NCBI GenBank assembly: GCA_965115825.1 | Contig: OZ220464.1 | Span: 992,001-1,056,000, forward strand | DNA from: Bin87 sp965115825 | Lineage (GTDB): Bacteria; Chloroflexota; Dehalococcoidia; Lucifugimonadales; UBA3495 | Length of the DNA: 64,000 bases | Reading direction: 5' to 3' | In this document: positions 1-9,119 of the stretch, one piece after another | Layout of the letters: every line of letters begins with the position of its first letter | Numbering within the stretch: the stretch's first letter is position 1 | Notes under the pieces: model-generated | Told to the model about the DNA's origin: nothing | The model's input: the letters and a program-made list of their open reading frames with translations, nothing else | Database searches by the model: none | Program-made: the position numbers and the translations under genes

Positions 1-39
1 TTGTTTAGACGATGTTGACGGCATCAGGGGAGGGCGAAT

Positions 40-222
40 ATGTACGTGCTGGCAGCGATAATCGGTGGTCTGGTTTGCGGGGCAGCATTCGCCTTCGTAG
101 TCGGCGTTGCTGCATACGCACCGTACTTCGGCTGGCTTGACCAGCTCATAATTCCGTCGTTCTATGTCGTCGGGATACCGAGCGGCATCTTTATCGGGCT
201 TAAATCAGGACGGCTGATATAG
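40..222 (+). CDS. small two-helix membrane protein, cassette gene A (copy 1)
   Basis: A 60-residue protein made almost entirely of two hydrophobic stretches (about residues 2-26 and 36-54) separated by a short turn containing YFGWLDQ, ending in a basic tail. No known family is recognised. Its TAG stop shares one base with the GTG start of the next small membrane gene, so the two are probably translationally coupled. The same arrangement recurs at 28118-28611, 28791-29179 and 35597-35838, where the first proteins have a similar length, hydrophobicity and a GW/GWxW turn. I infer a paralogous family from this shared layout. Function is unknown; a toxin/immunity or envelope role would be a guess. 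Confidence 0.6.
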   Translation: MYVLAAIIGGLVCGAAFAFVVGVAAYAPYFGWLDQLIIPSFYVVGIPSGIFIGLKSGRLI

Positions 223-506
223 TGACTTATCTCCGCTCAGTAGCCCGCGCTTTGACAGCAGGCACGGCCATTTGGGTTTGCATTGGTACAGTGGTTTGGT
301 TTTTCTTGGGAACGCCCTACGCCATCGCTGCCGCCAACTGCATGGATGAGCGATTTGCCGGGGGCAGAGTTCAATGCCTGAAACCCGTTGCGAAGGACCT
401 GCGTCAAGATTCCAACATCGCCACCTATGCCACGGCTACTGTAGCCGCCATCATCGCCTTGCAACTAAGCAGCCGCAACCGTCACTCCAACCCGCCCGGC
501 GAATGA
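222..506 (+). CDS. small membrane protein with paired cysteines, cassette gene B (copy 1)
   Basis: A 94-residue protein with a GTG start overlapping the preceding stop codon. Order of parts: a basic N-terminus, a transmembrane helix (about residues 12-38), a polar loop with two cysteines (in NCMDE and VQCLK), the motif LRQD, a second hydrophobic helix, then an SR-rich tail. The same order, including two loop cysteines and LRQD directly before the second helix, is seen in the protein at 28285-28611. The loop could form a disulfide if it lies outside the membrane. No family is recognised. Homology between the two copies is inferred from motif order, because overall identity is low. Confidence 0.6.
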   Translation: MTYLRSVARALTAGTAIWVCIGTVVWFFLGTPYAIAAANCMDERFAGGRVQCLKPVAKDLRQDSNIATYATATVAAIIALQLSSRNRHSNPPGE

Positions 507-564
507 GAATACCGCCGGACGGAGCAGCCGCCATAACCCAGCAAATGGGGAAGGGGAACCCAAT

Positions 565-1404
565 ATGCCCACTTACAAAGGCAACGTCGGCCATTTTATG
601 CAGCACTGGACCCTCTGCGAATTGTTGAGAATCGCACAGGCGCAGGGCGTCCAAGGCTTGAACTTCATCGACGCTCACGCCATGGCACCGATTGCATACG
701 AACGCACTGACGCCGACTGTATGTTTGACCGCGTTCGCAATAACTTGCCTGGTCAAGGGTCGGTCTACGAGCACGCATGGCACGAGTTGCGCCAGCAACA
801 ACAGGAGCAAGAAGGCTATCCCAACAGCGCGGCCTTTGTAGAGAGGGTCTGGGAGTGTGAATTTTCACTGTCGCTGTGCGAAGTGGACTGGCCTACTATA
901 GTAGAACTAAGGGCTTGGTGCGATCGTGTTCGTTCTTTGGAGCGGTGCAGAAATGCCGAGCTTTTTCCGGGCGACTGGAGGGACGGGTTTGACCAATTAT
1001 TGCGCTCTCCCGAGGACGTGAATTTGGATCCGGATTCGCTAACGCTGGTCTCGTTCGATCCCTATCATGTTAGTCAGCATTCCCGTCCCAAACGAACAGG
1101 ACCGAACATATACCCGGAAGACTTGCAATTGGTCAAGCGTCGGCTGGAACCCCTTGGTAGAGTGGTCCTTATACAACTTTCCACCTACAGCGCAAAAAAC
1201 AACCCTCAACAAAAAGTCCTCTGCGCGGTGGATGAGGTCTTGACGCAAGGCCATAACAACTTCAATAGGGCCGCATTAGTGCCGCTTAACGGCCGCATGA
1301 TGACCATGATATATGCCCGCAATGTGCCGCAGGCATGGGCTGATCAGCTGGCTAACCTGCCTGACCGCTTCGAAACGTGGTTGCGGGGAGCTAGAAATCC
1401 CTAA
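565..1404 (+). CDS. RlmJ-like SAM-dependent methyltransferase (divergent)
   Basis: This 279-residue protein shows, in order, the landmarks of the RlmJ (23S rRNA A2030-N6 methyltransferase) fold. They are GNVGHFMQHWTL near the N-terminus (RlmJ: GNxxDxxKH), FIDAHA (RlmJ: DTHAG, the SAM loop), YPNSAAF (RlmJ: YPGSP), LCEVD (RlmJ: ELH) and LVSFDPYHV where RlmJ has the catalytic DPPYE. The catalytic DPPY is therefore altered to DPYH. The assignment rests on motif order, not high identity, so a true RlmJ activity is uncertain; a DNA- or RNA-modifying relative is possible. Its TAA stop overlaps, tail to tail, the TAG of the leftward CoA ligase gene (shared bases CTAA). Confidence 0.5.
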   Translation: MPTYKGNVGHFMQHWTLCELLRIAQAQGVQGLNFIDAHAMAPIAYERTDADCMFDRVRNNLPGQGSVYEHAWHELRQQQQEQEGYPNSAAFVERVWECEFSLSLCEVDWPTIVELRAWCDRVRSLERCRNAELFPGDWRDGFDQLLRSPEDVNLDPDSLTLVSFDPYHVSQHSRPKRTGPNIYPEDLQLVKRRLEPLGRVVLIQLSTYSAKNNPQQKVLCAVDEVLTQGHNNFNRAALVPLNGRMMTMIYARNVPQAWADQLANLPDRFETWLRGARNP

Positions 1405-3524
1405 CCCGCTCCCACTGCCAGGCCGTCCGCCGCTTTCACGCCGTGCCCGGCGGGCAGAACCATCAGCGGGTTGATGTCCAGTTCGGCCAGCGAACCCTCT
1501 AGTTGCGCCGCCAGCTGCGACACCCGCACCAGCGTATCCGCCAGCGCGTCCACGTCCGCCGGCGGCGCGCCTCGGAACCCGCGCAACAGCTGCGCCCCTT
1601 GCACTTGGTCAATCATCTCCAGGGCTTCCTCCTGCGTGACAGGACACAGCCGCAAGGCCACGTCGTGGTACACCTCGACCATTATGCCCCCTGTCCCGAA
1701 CAGCAGAAACGGCCCCAACTGCTCGTCATACGAAACTCCCACAATGGTTTCCACGCCGCCCGATACCATCTCCTGTACTACCACGCCGTCAATGCGCGCG
1801 TGGGCGTCATAATTCTGCGCGTTGGCCGTGACCTCGCCGAAGGCCGCCCGAACGGAAGCGGCGTCTTGAAGGCCAAGCCGTATTCCGCCGGCCTCCGTTT
1901 TGTGCAGTATGTCCGCCGAGTTCACTTTCACCGCTACGGGATACCCAATGCGCTCTGCCGCCGCAACCGCTTCATCGGTATCTCCGGCTGCTTCTTCCCG
2001 CGTAGTTGTCAGCCCAAAAGCCCGCAGCAGTCCTTTGCTTTCGTACTCCGACAATGCCCCAGCCCCGTTCAGGGCTTTTGCCGCCTTTGCCTGCTCTGCC
2101 GACAGCACCGGCGTGAGTGCAAAGCCTCGTTTCAGCCACCGTTCCCGCCAATCGTGGTAGTCGTTCAGGGAGCGCACCGCCGCCGCCAGCTTGTCCGGCA
2201 CGTAAAACACGGGAACCCCGGCCTGCCGGAGCAACGGCAGGCCGGATTGCGCGCCCCGGGTTCCCGTCCACAAAAACGCCACGGGCTTGTCGCTGCCGTC
2301 GCGCTGCGCAATCACCTGCGCAGCCTGCGGGTCTGCGCCGGCGGACGCCACCACCAGAGCGCCTACGTTTTCGTCCTCGGCCATGTACGACATAATCGCC
2401 GGAAAGTCGTCGCTGTTGGCGAATCCGGTAACGTCCGAAGGGTTCGCCGCCCAGCCAAACCCCTTCAAGATCCCGTTGATGCCGTCCCGGGCGCGGTCTG
2501 ACAACGGCGGCAAATCCAGTCCTGCCTGGCCGAACATATCCGCGGTTAAACTGCTGATGCCGCCGGAGTGAGACACTACGGCCACGCCGCGGCTCGTCGG
2601 CCTGTTACACCGAGCCAGCAAATTTGACACTTGCAACAGGTCGTCATAATCCTGCACTCGCGTTACGCCGTACTGCGCAAACACTGCGTCATACCGCGCG
2701 TCCACGCCCGTCAGCGCCGCCGTATGGGATCCGGCGGCCCGCGAGCCGAGCTCAGACCGCCCGATTTTGATGAGGACAATCGGCTTGCCTCGTTCCGCTG
2801 CCAGCCGCGCCAGCTCTACAAACTTGCGCCCGTCCTTGAATCCTTCGATGAAACCGGCAATCACCCGCGTGTCGTCGTCATCCAGCAGATACCGCGCGAA
2901 GTCGCAGAAGTCCAGATCCGCCTCGTTCCCCGTGGACACGATATAGGTGAACCCGATTCCCTCGTCCACGGCGCGCGTCAAAAACGGCCCGAACGCTGAG
3001 GCTCCGCTCTGGCACACCAGGCCAATCGGCCCGCTCAACCCTGAGGCTCCCCGCGACGATGCGCTGGCCCAGATGTCATCCTTAAGGTTTGCCAACCCCA
3101 GGCAGTTTGGCCCGCTCACCCGCATGCCTGACTCCCGCGCGAACTTTCCCAACTCTCCCTGCAAATCCCGCCGGTCGGCTACGCCGCGCTCGGCAAAGCC
3201 GGCCGAGATAACGATAGCGGACTTCGCCCCCTTGGCGTGGCTTTCCCGCAGCGTGTCCAGCACTGCGTGATACGGCACCACCACTCCCACCACGTCCGGG
3301 GCCTCCGGCAGATCCGACACCGAATGGTACGCCTTCAGCCCCTGCACTTCTGTATAGCGTGGATTCACCGGGTACACGTTCACGCCGCGCTCCATGGCGC
3401 CCATCGCCGCCGCTAGAAACCGCCCGCCGTACTGCATTCGGGGCGTCGCTCCTACCACCGCAATTGATCGTGGATTCAGCATCCGATCAATCGAAGCCAG
3501 CTGCGCGTCAGTCCAAAAATCCAT
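1401..3524 (-). CDS. ADP-forming acyl-CoA (acetate-CoA) ligase, fused alpha-beta form
   Basis: Interconverts acyl-CoA + ADP + Pi with the free acid + ATP + CoA. The N-terminal CoA-binding Rossmann domain starts with IAVVGATP. The succinyl-CoA-synthetase-like region carries CQSGASAFG and the conserved SHTAALTG histidine expected to be phosphorylated. A C-terminal ATP-grasp domain begins near YESKGLLRAFGL and contains GYPVAVKVNSADILHKTEAGG. At about 707 residues it matches the fused single-chain form. I chose the ATG at 3524 because GGAG lies about 8 nt upstream; an in-frame extension to 3605 is possible but has no ribosome-binding site. It stands alone, divergent from the ThDP enzyme. Substrate cannot be read from sequence. 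Confidence 0.9.
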   Translation of the reverse strand: MDFWTDAQLASIDRMLNPRSIAVVGATPRMQYGGRFLAAAMGAMERGVNVYPVNPRYTEVQGLKAYHSVSDLPEAPDVVGVVVPYHAVLDTLRESHAKGAKSAIVISAGFAERGVADRRDLQGELGKFARESGMRVSGPNCLGLANLKDDIWASASSRGASGLSGPIGLVCQSGASAFGPFLTRAVDEGIGFTYIVSTGNEADLDFCDFARYLLDDDDTRVIAGFIEGFKDGRKFVELARLAAERGKPIVLIKIGRSELGSRAAGSHTAALTGVDARYDAVFAQYGVTRVQDYDDLLQVSNLLARCNRPTSRGVAVVSHSGGISSLTADMFGQAGLDLPPLSDRARDGINGILKGFGWAANPSDVTGFANSDDFPAIMSYMAEDENVGALVVASAGADPQAAQVIAQRDGSDKPVAFLWTGTRGAQSGLPLLRQAGVPVFYVPDKLAAAVRSLNDYHDWRERWLKRGFALTPVLSAEQAKAAKALNGAGALSEYESKGLLRAFGLTTTREEAAGDTDEAVAAAERIGYPVAVKVNSADILHKTEAGGIRLGLQDAASVRAAFGEVTANAQNYDAHARIDGVVVQEMVSGGVETIVGVSYDEQLGPFLLFGTGGIMVEVYHDVALRLCPVTQEEALEMIDQVQGAQLLRGFRGAPPADVDALADTLVRVSQLAAQLEGSLAELDINPLMVLPAGHGVKAADGLAVGAG

Positions 3525-3863
3525 TGTATTTCTCCAAGTCATCGGTTGCCAGCGGCGCCTTTCTGTGGAGGCAACTCGTTCGGCGGCGGCAGATCGAGCC
3601 TTCAATACAAACGTGGTTGCAATATGCGCAGCGACGTCGCCGATAATACTCCCACCCCTTTCGGTGGGTCAATAAACGCTTCCCTTCCGACGCGGAGAGC
3701 GCGTCAATGGGCTTGGTTACTACCGGTTGGTTGAGCCTTTGCCATCGCTATCATCCTTATCTTTGTGATACAGCCTTGCAGTTCCACCACGGCGTCGCGG
3801 TTCGGTTCGCACGGCTGTCTATTCCCGAATTTCGCTTATGCGGCATTCTTACGAGAACTTTGG

Positions 3864-3892
3864 TTGACCCCATAGGCTCACTGCCCTATCAT
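3864..3892 (+). promoter_or_regulatory. sigma-70-type promoter for the ThDP enzyme
   Basis: TTGACC, a 17-bp spacer and TATCAT lie 50 bp before the ATG at 3943, predicting a start of transcription near 3899. It sits in the 418-bp gap between two divergent genes (3525-3942), which otherwise holds only a small CCCACC/GGTGGG hairpin near 3650 and no convincing ORF. Confidence 0.6.
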
Positions 3893-3942
3893 CCCGCCTA
3901 ACATAAGGGACAGCCCCAACCGTTAGTAAAAGAGGTGCAGCC

Positions 3943-5640
3943 ATGCGTGGAGCCGAAGCCGTCGTCAATGCCCTGGAACAGGAAGGAGTACGCTACATAT
4001 CGGGATTCGCCGGCGGTGGCCTGGCCCCCCTATGGGGGCCCCTTCGTTCTTCTTCCATCCGCCCCTTTGCCGCCCGCCACGAACGCCTCGGCGTTGAAAT
4101 CGCCGACGGGTATGCCCGCGCTACCGGGCAGGTTGGGGTGGCCATGACCGGAACCGGCCCCGGGGCTACGAACTGCCTGACCGGCATTGCCGGCTGCTAC
4201 GCCGACAACGTTCCGGTCCTGCTCCTCATGGGCCAGCACCCGCTGCGCAATCTCGGCCAGGAATGGCAGCAGGAAGTTTCCGCCAGTATCTTCGATGGTC
4301 TCTGCAAATGGCGTGGGGTCTTCACGCGGGTTCAGGACATTCCCAGCGTTATGCGCCGCGCCTTCACCGCTTTGCGCTCCGGCTCGCCCGGCCCGGTAGT
4401 TCTCGAGATGCCGCAGGATGTGCTTATGGCCGAAGCCGATGAGGCTGCCCTCGCATACACTCCGGTGGGAGAGCCCGGAAAATCCGCTCCTTCCGACGCT
4501 GAAGTCCAGCGGGCTGCGGATCTGCTGGTTAACGCCAGCTTACCCATCCTCAACGTTGGCGGGGGCGCAATGTCCGCGGGCGCGGCCGATGAAGTCATCG
4601 AACTCGCTGAAATGCTGTCCATGCCCGTTGCAACTACTATTATGGGCAAGGGCATCTTCCCTGAAAATCACCCCCTTTCCCTGGGCGGCGGCGTTTATCC
4701 CCGCAGCCGCTACGCCTCCGGGGCCGCCATCCACATCAACCGCAAAGCCGACGTTGTCCTCGCTGTCGGCAACTCCTTCCGGCAGCCCAACGGCACCGAT
4801 GGCCGTCCCATTCCGTCGGGCGTCAGCATCATTCATGTTAACGCCGATCCGGCTGACCTCAACAAGACCTACCAGGCCGATCTGCCTATGCTGGCGGACG
4901 CCAAGCTCGCTCTCCGCGCGATCATCTCCGCCGTGGGCCAGCGCCTCGGCGCCCCTGATGCGCCGTCCTATCGCGGCGGCGTCAAGCAGGAGATAGTGGA
5001 TGAAATACGCGCCTGCCATGAAAAATCCCGCGCGGAGTGGCTGCCCCGGTTCAACGACCGCGAAACCCCGACCAACGGCTACCGGGTGGTACACGAACTG
5101 CAACAGGTCATCGATCCCGACCGCACCGTTGCGCTCCACGACGCCGGCGGCAGCCGCGGCTACGTCGTTCCATTCTGGACGACGACCCGGCCCCGCAATT
5201 TCGTCGCCATGGGCGGTATGGCGGCTATGGGCTGGTCGGTTGGGGCTGCCATCGGCGCCAAGCTGGGGCGCCCCGACCATCTGGTCGTCCACGTCCTCGG
5301 CGACGCCTCTTTTGGCATGACCGGAATGGACATTGAAACCGCTTCCCGGATGGGCCTGCCCATCCTAACGGTTGTCATCAATAACGGGGGCACGGGCGGC
5401 GGTATGATGGGGATGGAAAACCCCAACGGCATACCCCCGGAAATGGCGGTCCTGGGCGGCAACTTCAGCGTCGTCGCCGGCGGTCTCGGCTGTTACTCCG
5501 AGCGCGTTGAAAATCCCGACGACCTGCGGAACGCTTTCCAGCGGGCCATCCGCGCGACCGAAGCAGGCCAGCCCGCCCTGGTCGAAGTAATGATACGTCC
5601 TCTGCCAACCCCCGAACTTCCCGACGACTGGGCCCTATAG
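3943..5640 (+). CDS. thiamine-diphosphate-dependent enzyme (acetolactate synthase/oxalyl-CoA decarboxylase superfamily)
   Basis: A 565-residue ThDP enzyme with three domains in the usual order. The PYR domain has the cofactor-activating glutamate E47 in RHERLGVEIADGYAR. A central Rossmann-like domain starts near residue 190. The C-terminal PP domain carries the Mg/ThDP motif GDASFGM (453-459) through NN at 480-481, so the usual GDG is GDA. AGAGGTG precedes the ATG. It is monocistronic with its own promoter. The family includes acetolactate synthase, glyoxylate carboligase, benzoylformate and oxalyl-CoA decarboxylases. Nothing in the sequence decides the substrate, and no regulatory small subunit (ilvN) is adjacent, which argues against a biosynthetic IlvB. 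Confidence 0.85.
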   Translation: MRGAEAVVNALEQEGVRYISGFAGGGLAPLWGPLRSSSIRPFAARHERLGVEIADGYARATGQVGVAMTGTGPGATNCLTGIAGCYADNVPVLLLMGQHPLRNLGQEWQQEVSASIFDGLCKWRGVFTRVQDIPSVMRRAFTALRSGSPGPVVLEMPQDVLMAEADEAALAYTPVGEPGKSAPSDAEVQRAADLLVNASLPILNVGGGAMSAGAADEVIELAEMLSMPVATTIMGKGIFPENHPLSLGGGVYPRSRYASGAAIHINRKADVVLAVGNSFRQPNGTDGRPIPSGVSIIHVNADPADLNKTYQADLPMLADAKLALRAIISAVGQRLGAPDAPSYRGGVKQEIVDEIRACHEKSRAEWLPRFNDRETPTNGYRVVHELQQVIDPDRTVALHDAGGSRGYVVPFWTTTRPRNFVAMGGMAAMGWSVGAAIGAKLGRPDHLVVHVLGDASFGMTGMDIETASRMGLPILTVVINNGGTGGGMMGMENPNGIPPEMAVLGGNFSVVAGGLGCYSERVENPDDLRNAFQRAIRATEAGQPALVEVMIRPLPTPELPDDWAL

Positions 5641-5656
5641 GGGATTCCATTTCCTA

Positions 5657-5690
5657 GGGGCAATAAGGGCAATCTTATTGATTGTGCCCC
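5657..5690 (+). terminator. imperfect GC hairpin after the ThDP enzyme gene
   Basis: GGGGCA pairs with TGCCCC around an inner ATAAG/CTTAT stem, 16 bp after the stop codon. No U-run follows, so termination is uncertain. Confidence 0.35.
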
Positions 5691-5733
5691 ACTAACCCGT
5701 CATTCCACCGGATATGAAGCACAGATCGACATA

Positions 5734-7653
5734 ATGAGAGGGCCTGTTTTGAGCAGATTTGCCACCGTTCTCGTTCTGGCGTCCGTTTTGATTGTCGCGG
5801 GCGGCGCGGCCTACGCCATAGCGATATTCACCCAGGCAATCGGGCCGCCGTGGCCGCTGGCGCCCGAACCGCCGGCAACCCGGGTTCGCTCGCCGCTGCT
5901 TCAGGTAGGTAGCCTGCCCACCGAGCTTCCAACGATAGCTCAGTCGCAGACTCCGGAGGTTACTGCACCGACACGGACAACCATGCCGACACCTGAACCC
6001 ACCCCTACGTTGGTCCCTACGCCGACGCCTGAACCTACTGCTACGCTCGTCCCTACGCCCACGCCGGTTCCGCCCAGCATATCCGGGCTGCCCTGGATTG
6101 CCGACGGGATAGGCGAATCGGAAAGGGGGGCCGCCAGAGAGCTGTCGGAGCTGGTTGAAACCAATCCGCAGGCCGCCAGCATCCTGCTGGACCAGCCTTG
6201 GGTCGCCGACGGCGTTAATGGGACGGAAAAGCGCGTCATCATGCGCATCAGGGATATGGGGGTTGACCTGTCGGCTTTTGTCGCGACGGTTGCTCGGCAG
6301 CCCTGGCTGGCGGACGATGTTACGCAGCCTGAATCCGATACGGTAGAGGTACTGTGGGAGATTGCGGATCAGGATTCCGGCCTGGCGGAACAGCTCATCG
6401 CCATTCCCTGGCTGTCCGATGGGGTTACGCAGACAGAGGCGGATGCTCTGTCCGACTTGCGGTACATCTTCCGCAACGATCCGATGCTGGCCCAACGGCT
6501 TATCGCGCTGCCCTGGCTGGTGGACGGTTTAGACGCGGTTGAGCAGTCGGTAGTCAATAGTCTTTACGGGATTGCAGAACAGGACGCCGGGTTGGCGAAG
6601 GCCATTGCGGGCAAGGGTTGGCTGGCAGAGGGCTTGAGCGATGACGCAGCGCAGGCAATAAAGGGCCTGAGTCAGATCCATACTGAAGATATGGCGCTGG
6701 CAAGCAGGATAGCGTCCATGCCGTTCCTAGACACGTTAGAGTCAACGGACGCCTCCGCGCTGGAAGCGCTGTCCTGGCTGGCCTATAGCGACCCGCTGAC
6801 CCTGGGTGAAGTGCTGGCGCACCCGACGCTGCAAGGCGGCCTGACCGACCAGTGGGCTCCGGTAGTTGCCCTGATGGACAGCGTGAATGAGGCAGCGCCG
6901 GCGCTGCTGCGTCCTCTGCTGGATCCGGATCAAGTCACGGTGGAACGTCGCTTGGCGAGCATACCCCATTCCGGAACCGTCGACCTGGCTATTATTCGCA
7001 CTGTCTCCGGGGCTGCGCGCAGCATGAACCTGCTGGAACTCAGCGTGCGCAACGTGGCAAATCTGATGGGAACGGGCCTGCCAACCGACTACATCGGGCT
7101 GTTCTTTGGGACGGCCACGCTGGGTTACTCCGGAGGGACCAACTACGGGGAGTACTTTGTGCTGCTTCCCGAGTATGACGCCGACGATGGCAGCGGCGCC
7201 GCCAACTACGCCGGCCATTTGATAGCTCACGAAGTAGCTCACTACTATTGGCGGGACAACCCGAATTGGCTTGATGAGGGGCTGGCGGAGCTATTGGCCG
7301 CCATATCGGAAAGCGAGCGCGCGGGAGCGGCAGTGTCCATTGACTACACCTACTGCTCGGCTGGCGACAATATCGCACTGCTGGAACGACTGGACGCTGC
7401 CGGCGTCATCTATGATTACGACTGCAACTACGCTCTGGGCGGGCAGTTCTTCTTCGATCTCTACAAGGCGCTGGGCGATGCCGAGTTCCGCAAGGGAATG
7501 CGCGACCTTTATCTGATGTCCCAAGTTGAAGATAACGCCGGTGAGTTTGACGGCTCGCCGGTAGGAATCCGCCAGATTCAGGACGCATTCCAGGCGCACG
7601 CCAGCGAGGTTGCCCCGATTATAGACAAGTGGTATCACGGAACCGCTCCATGA
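5734..7653 (+). CDS. secreted gluzincin-type metalloprotease with tandem PWxxDG repeats
   Basis: A 639-residue exported protein. Parts in order: an N-terminal hydrophobic signal/anchor (residues 8-33); a Pro/Thr linker of PTP-type repeats (about 80-115); about seven helical repeats of 35 residues, each beginning PW(L/I/V)xDG (about 119-365); then a protease-like domain. The domain has H499-E500-V-A-H503, followed by NWLDEGLAELLA with E515 and E519, matching the zinc-binding HExxH plus downstream WxxEGxAE of gluzincins (M1-like/peptidase MA-like). The protein is probably surface-anchored with the catalytic domain held away by the repeats. Protease class and substrate are inferred. It stands alone between the ThDP enzyme and formamidase genes. 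Confidence 0.75.
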   Translation: MRGPVLSRFATVLVLASVLIVAGGAAYAIAIFTQAIGPPWPLAPEPPATRVRSPLLQVGSLPTELPTIAQSQTPEVTAPTRTTMPTPEPTPTLVPTPTPEPTATLVPTPTPVPPSISGLPWIADGIGESERGAARELSELVETNPQAASILLDQPWVADGVNGTEKRVIMRIRDMGVDLSAFVATVARQPWLADDVTQPESDTVEVLWEIADQDSGLAEQLIAIPWLSDGVTQTEADALSDLRYIFRNDPMLAQRLIALPWLVDGLDAVEQSVVNSLYGIAEQDAGLAKAIAGKGWLAEGLSDDAAQAIKGLSQIHTEDMALASRIASMPFLDTLESTDASALEALSWLAYSDPLTLGEVLAHPTLQGGLTDQWAPVVALMDSVNEAAPALLRPLLDPDQVTVERRLASIPHSGTVDLAIIRTVSGAARSMNLLELSVRNVANLMGTGLPTDYIGLFFGTATLGYSGGTNYGEYFVLLPEYDADDGSGAANYAGHLIAHEVAHYYWRDNPNWLDEGLAELLAAISESERAGAAVSIDYTYCSAGDNIALLERLDAAGVIYDYDCNYALGGQFFFDLYKALGDAEFRKGMRDLYLMSQVEDNAGEFDGSPVGIRQIQDAFQAHASEVAPIIDKWYHGTAP

Positions 7654-7697
7654 CGGGGAGAAGGGAAGGCTAACCCTCAGCGACAAACCTACGGTCC

Positions 7698-7722
7698 AGG
7701 GGCGGGTTGCAAGCCCGCCCCT
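7698..7722. repeat. short GC-rich hairpin (AGGGGCGGG / CCCGCCCCT)
   Basis: A 9-bp perfect stem with a TTGCAAG-type loop lies between the protease and formamidase genes. There is no T-run, so it is more likely a dispersed palindromic unit or mRNA-stabilising hairpin than a terminator. Confidence 0.45.
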
Positions 7723-7824
7723 GCTTGATACCGCCGCGAACCGCCATATCTCTGTTTGAAGCCACCGTTGTTTGAAATCACCGTCCGATGTCCGAAGCTA
7801 CCGTATTTACCCGGAGGGAACGCC

Positions 7825-8937
7825 ATGCAATCCATCAAAATCGACCGTTCGAAACGCCTTAAGGAGGAACCGAACCTGGGCCACAACCGCTGGCACCCCG
7901 ACATCCCGCCCGTTGTCGAGGTTGACCCTGGCGAGGAGGTTGTGCTGGAAACCCGCGACGCCTCGGACTCTCAAATTCAGCCTGGGATGACCGTCGCGGA
8001 CCTGTCGGGGCTGGACGCGAAGGTTGCGCATCCGCTCACCGGGCCGGTGTACGTTAAAGGCGCGGAGCCCGGCGACCTGCTGGAGATCGAATATCTTGAC
8101 ATAATCGCCCAGCCTTATGGCTGGACTCGCAACCGCCCCGGCGCCGGCTTTCTCCACGACGTATTTACTGAACCCTACTTAGTCCATTGGGAGATTGCGG
8201 ATGGCTGGGCTACTTCCGCTGAGCTGCCCGGCGTCCGCATCCCGGACGGGTCTTTCATGGGCACGGCGGGACTTGCTCCGTCGCAAGAACAGGTTGCCGC
8301 CTGGGCGGGCCGGGAGGCCAACTGGGTCGGTCGCGGCGGAACGGCTGCGCCTCCGGATCCTGAGGATGCGGTGCCGGGCGGCGGTCGGATTGCCGATGAG
8401 GGCCTGCGCACGCTTCCGCCCCGAGAAAATTGCGGCAATATAGACGCGAAGCAACTTACAAGGGGCTCTCGGCTTTTTATACCGGTCGCCGTGCCCGGCG
8501 GTCTTTACTCTGCGGGAGACGGCCACTTCGCGCAAGGAGACGGCGAGGTTTGCATCACCGCCATAGAGATGGGCGCAACGTGCGGGGTTCGTTTCGCCAT
8601 TCACAAGGGAGAAGCGGCGCGCCATAACATAACGTTCCCGCGCTACGCGCATCCTGGCTACTTTCTGGCGCCGGAATGGGCTGCGCCGCGCAATTTTACC
8701 GCCACAATCGGCTACCCCATCCAGGCGGACGGGACTCAGGAAGGCCTGGACAGCTTGACGCTGGCGGCCCGGAATGCGGCGCTGAACATGATCGCGTTAC
8801 TCCAGGAACGGGGCTGGAGTGCGGAGCAGGCTTACATACTTTGCAGCGTCGCCGTTGACCTGCGCGTAAGCAACATCGTTGATCTACCGAACGTTACCGT
8901 TTCGGCGTTGCTACCAGAGGGGATTTTCACCGGCTGA
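7825..8937 (+). CDS. acetamidase/formamidase family protein
   Basis: Hydrolyses formamide or short amides to ammonia and the acid. The 370-residue protein opens HNRWHPDIPPVVEVDPGEEV and has the family's TGPVYVKGAEPGDLLEIE, NCGNIDAKQLTRGSRLFIPV, LYSAGDGHFAQGDGEVCITAIEM and late AYILCSVAVDLRVSNIVD, all typical of FmdA-like enzymes. The ATG at 7825 is chosen because GGAGGG stands 5-10 nt upstream; an upstream in-frame ATG at 7756 lacks a ribosome-binding site and adds non-family residues. It is probably cytoplasmic, supplying nitrogen, and is followed by a strong terminator. No amide transporter is adjacent. Confidence 0.9.
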   Translation: MQSIKIDRSKRLKEEPNLGHNRWHPDIPPVVEVDPGEEVVLETRDASDSQIQPGMTVADLSGLDAKVAHPLTGPVYVKGAEPGDLLEIEYLDIIAQPYGWTRNRPGAGFLHDVFTEPYLVHWEIADGWATSAELPGVRIPDGSFMGTAGLAPSQEQVAAWAGREANWVGRGGTAAPPDPEDAVPGGGRIADEGLRTLPPRENCGNIDAKQLTRGSRLFIPVAVPGGLYSAGDGHFAQGDGEVCITAIEMGATCGVRFAIHKGEAARHNITFPRYAHPGYFLAPEWAAPRNFTATIGYPIQADGTQEGLDSLTLAARNAALNMIALLQERGWSAEQAYILCSVAVDLRVSNIVDLPNVTVSALLPEGIFTG

Positions 8938-8959
8938 CATAACGTCGGTTCAGAACAAG

Positions 8960-8996
8960 ACGCCCCGGCCATTTGCCACCGGCCGGGGCGTTTGTC
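8960..8996 (+). terminator. intrinsic terminator after formamidase
   Basis: An 11-bp perfect stem, ACGCCCCGGCC / GGCCGGGGCGT, with a 10-nt loop is followed by TTTGT, 22 bp after the stop codon at 8937. Confidence 0.7.
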
Positions 8997-9119
8997 GTAC
9001 ATTCGCGGTCGGCGGATGTACCGGGCCTGTCGTCGGGTCAGCTCGCCTGTGACCTGACGACGGAGCCCTGCTGGGTCATGGGCCGCTGCCACCGCAGCCC
9101 GTGACGCAGTTCACGTTGG

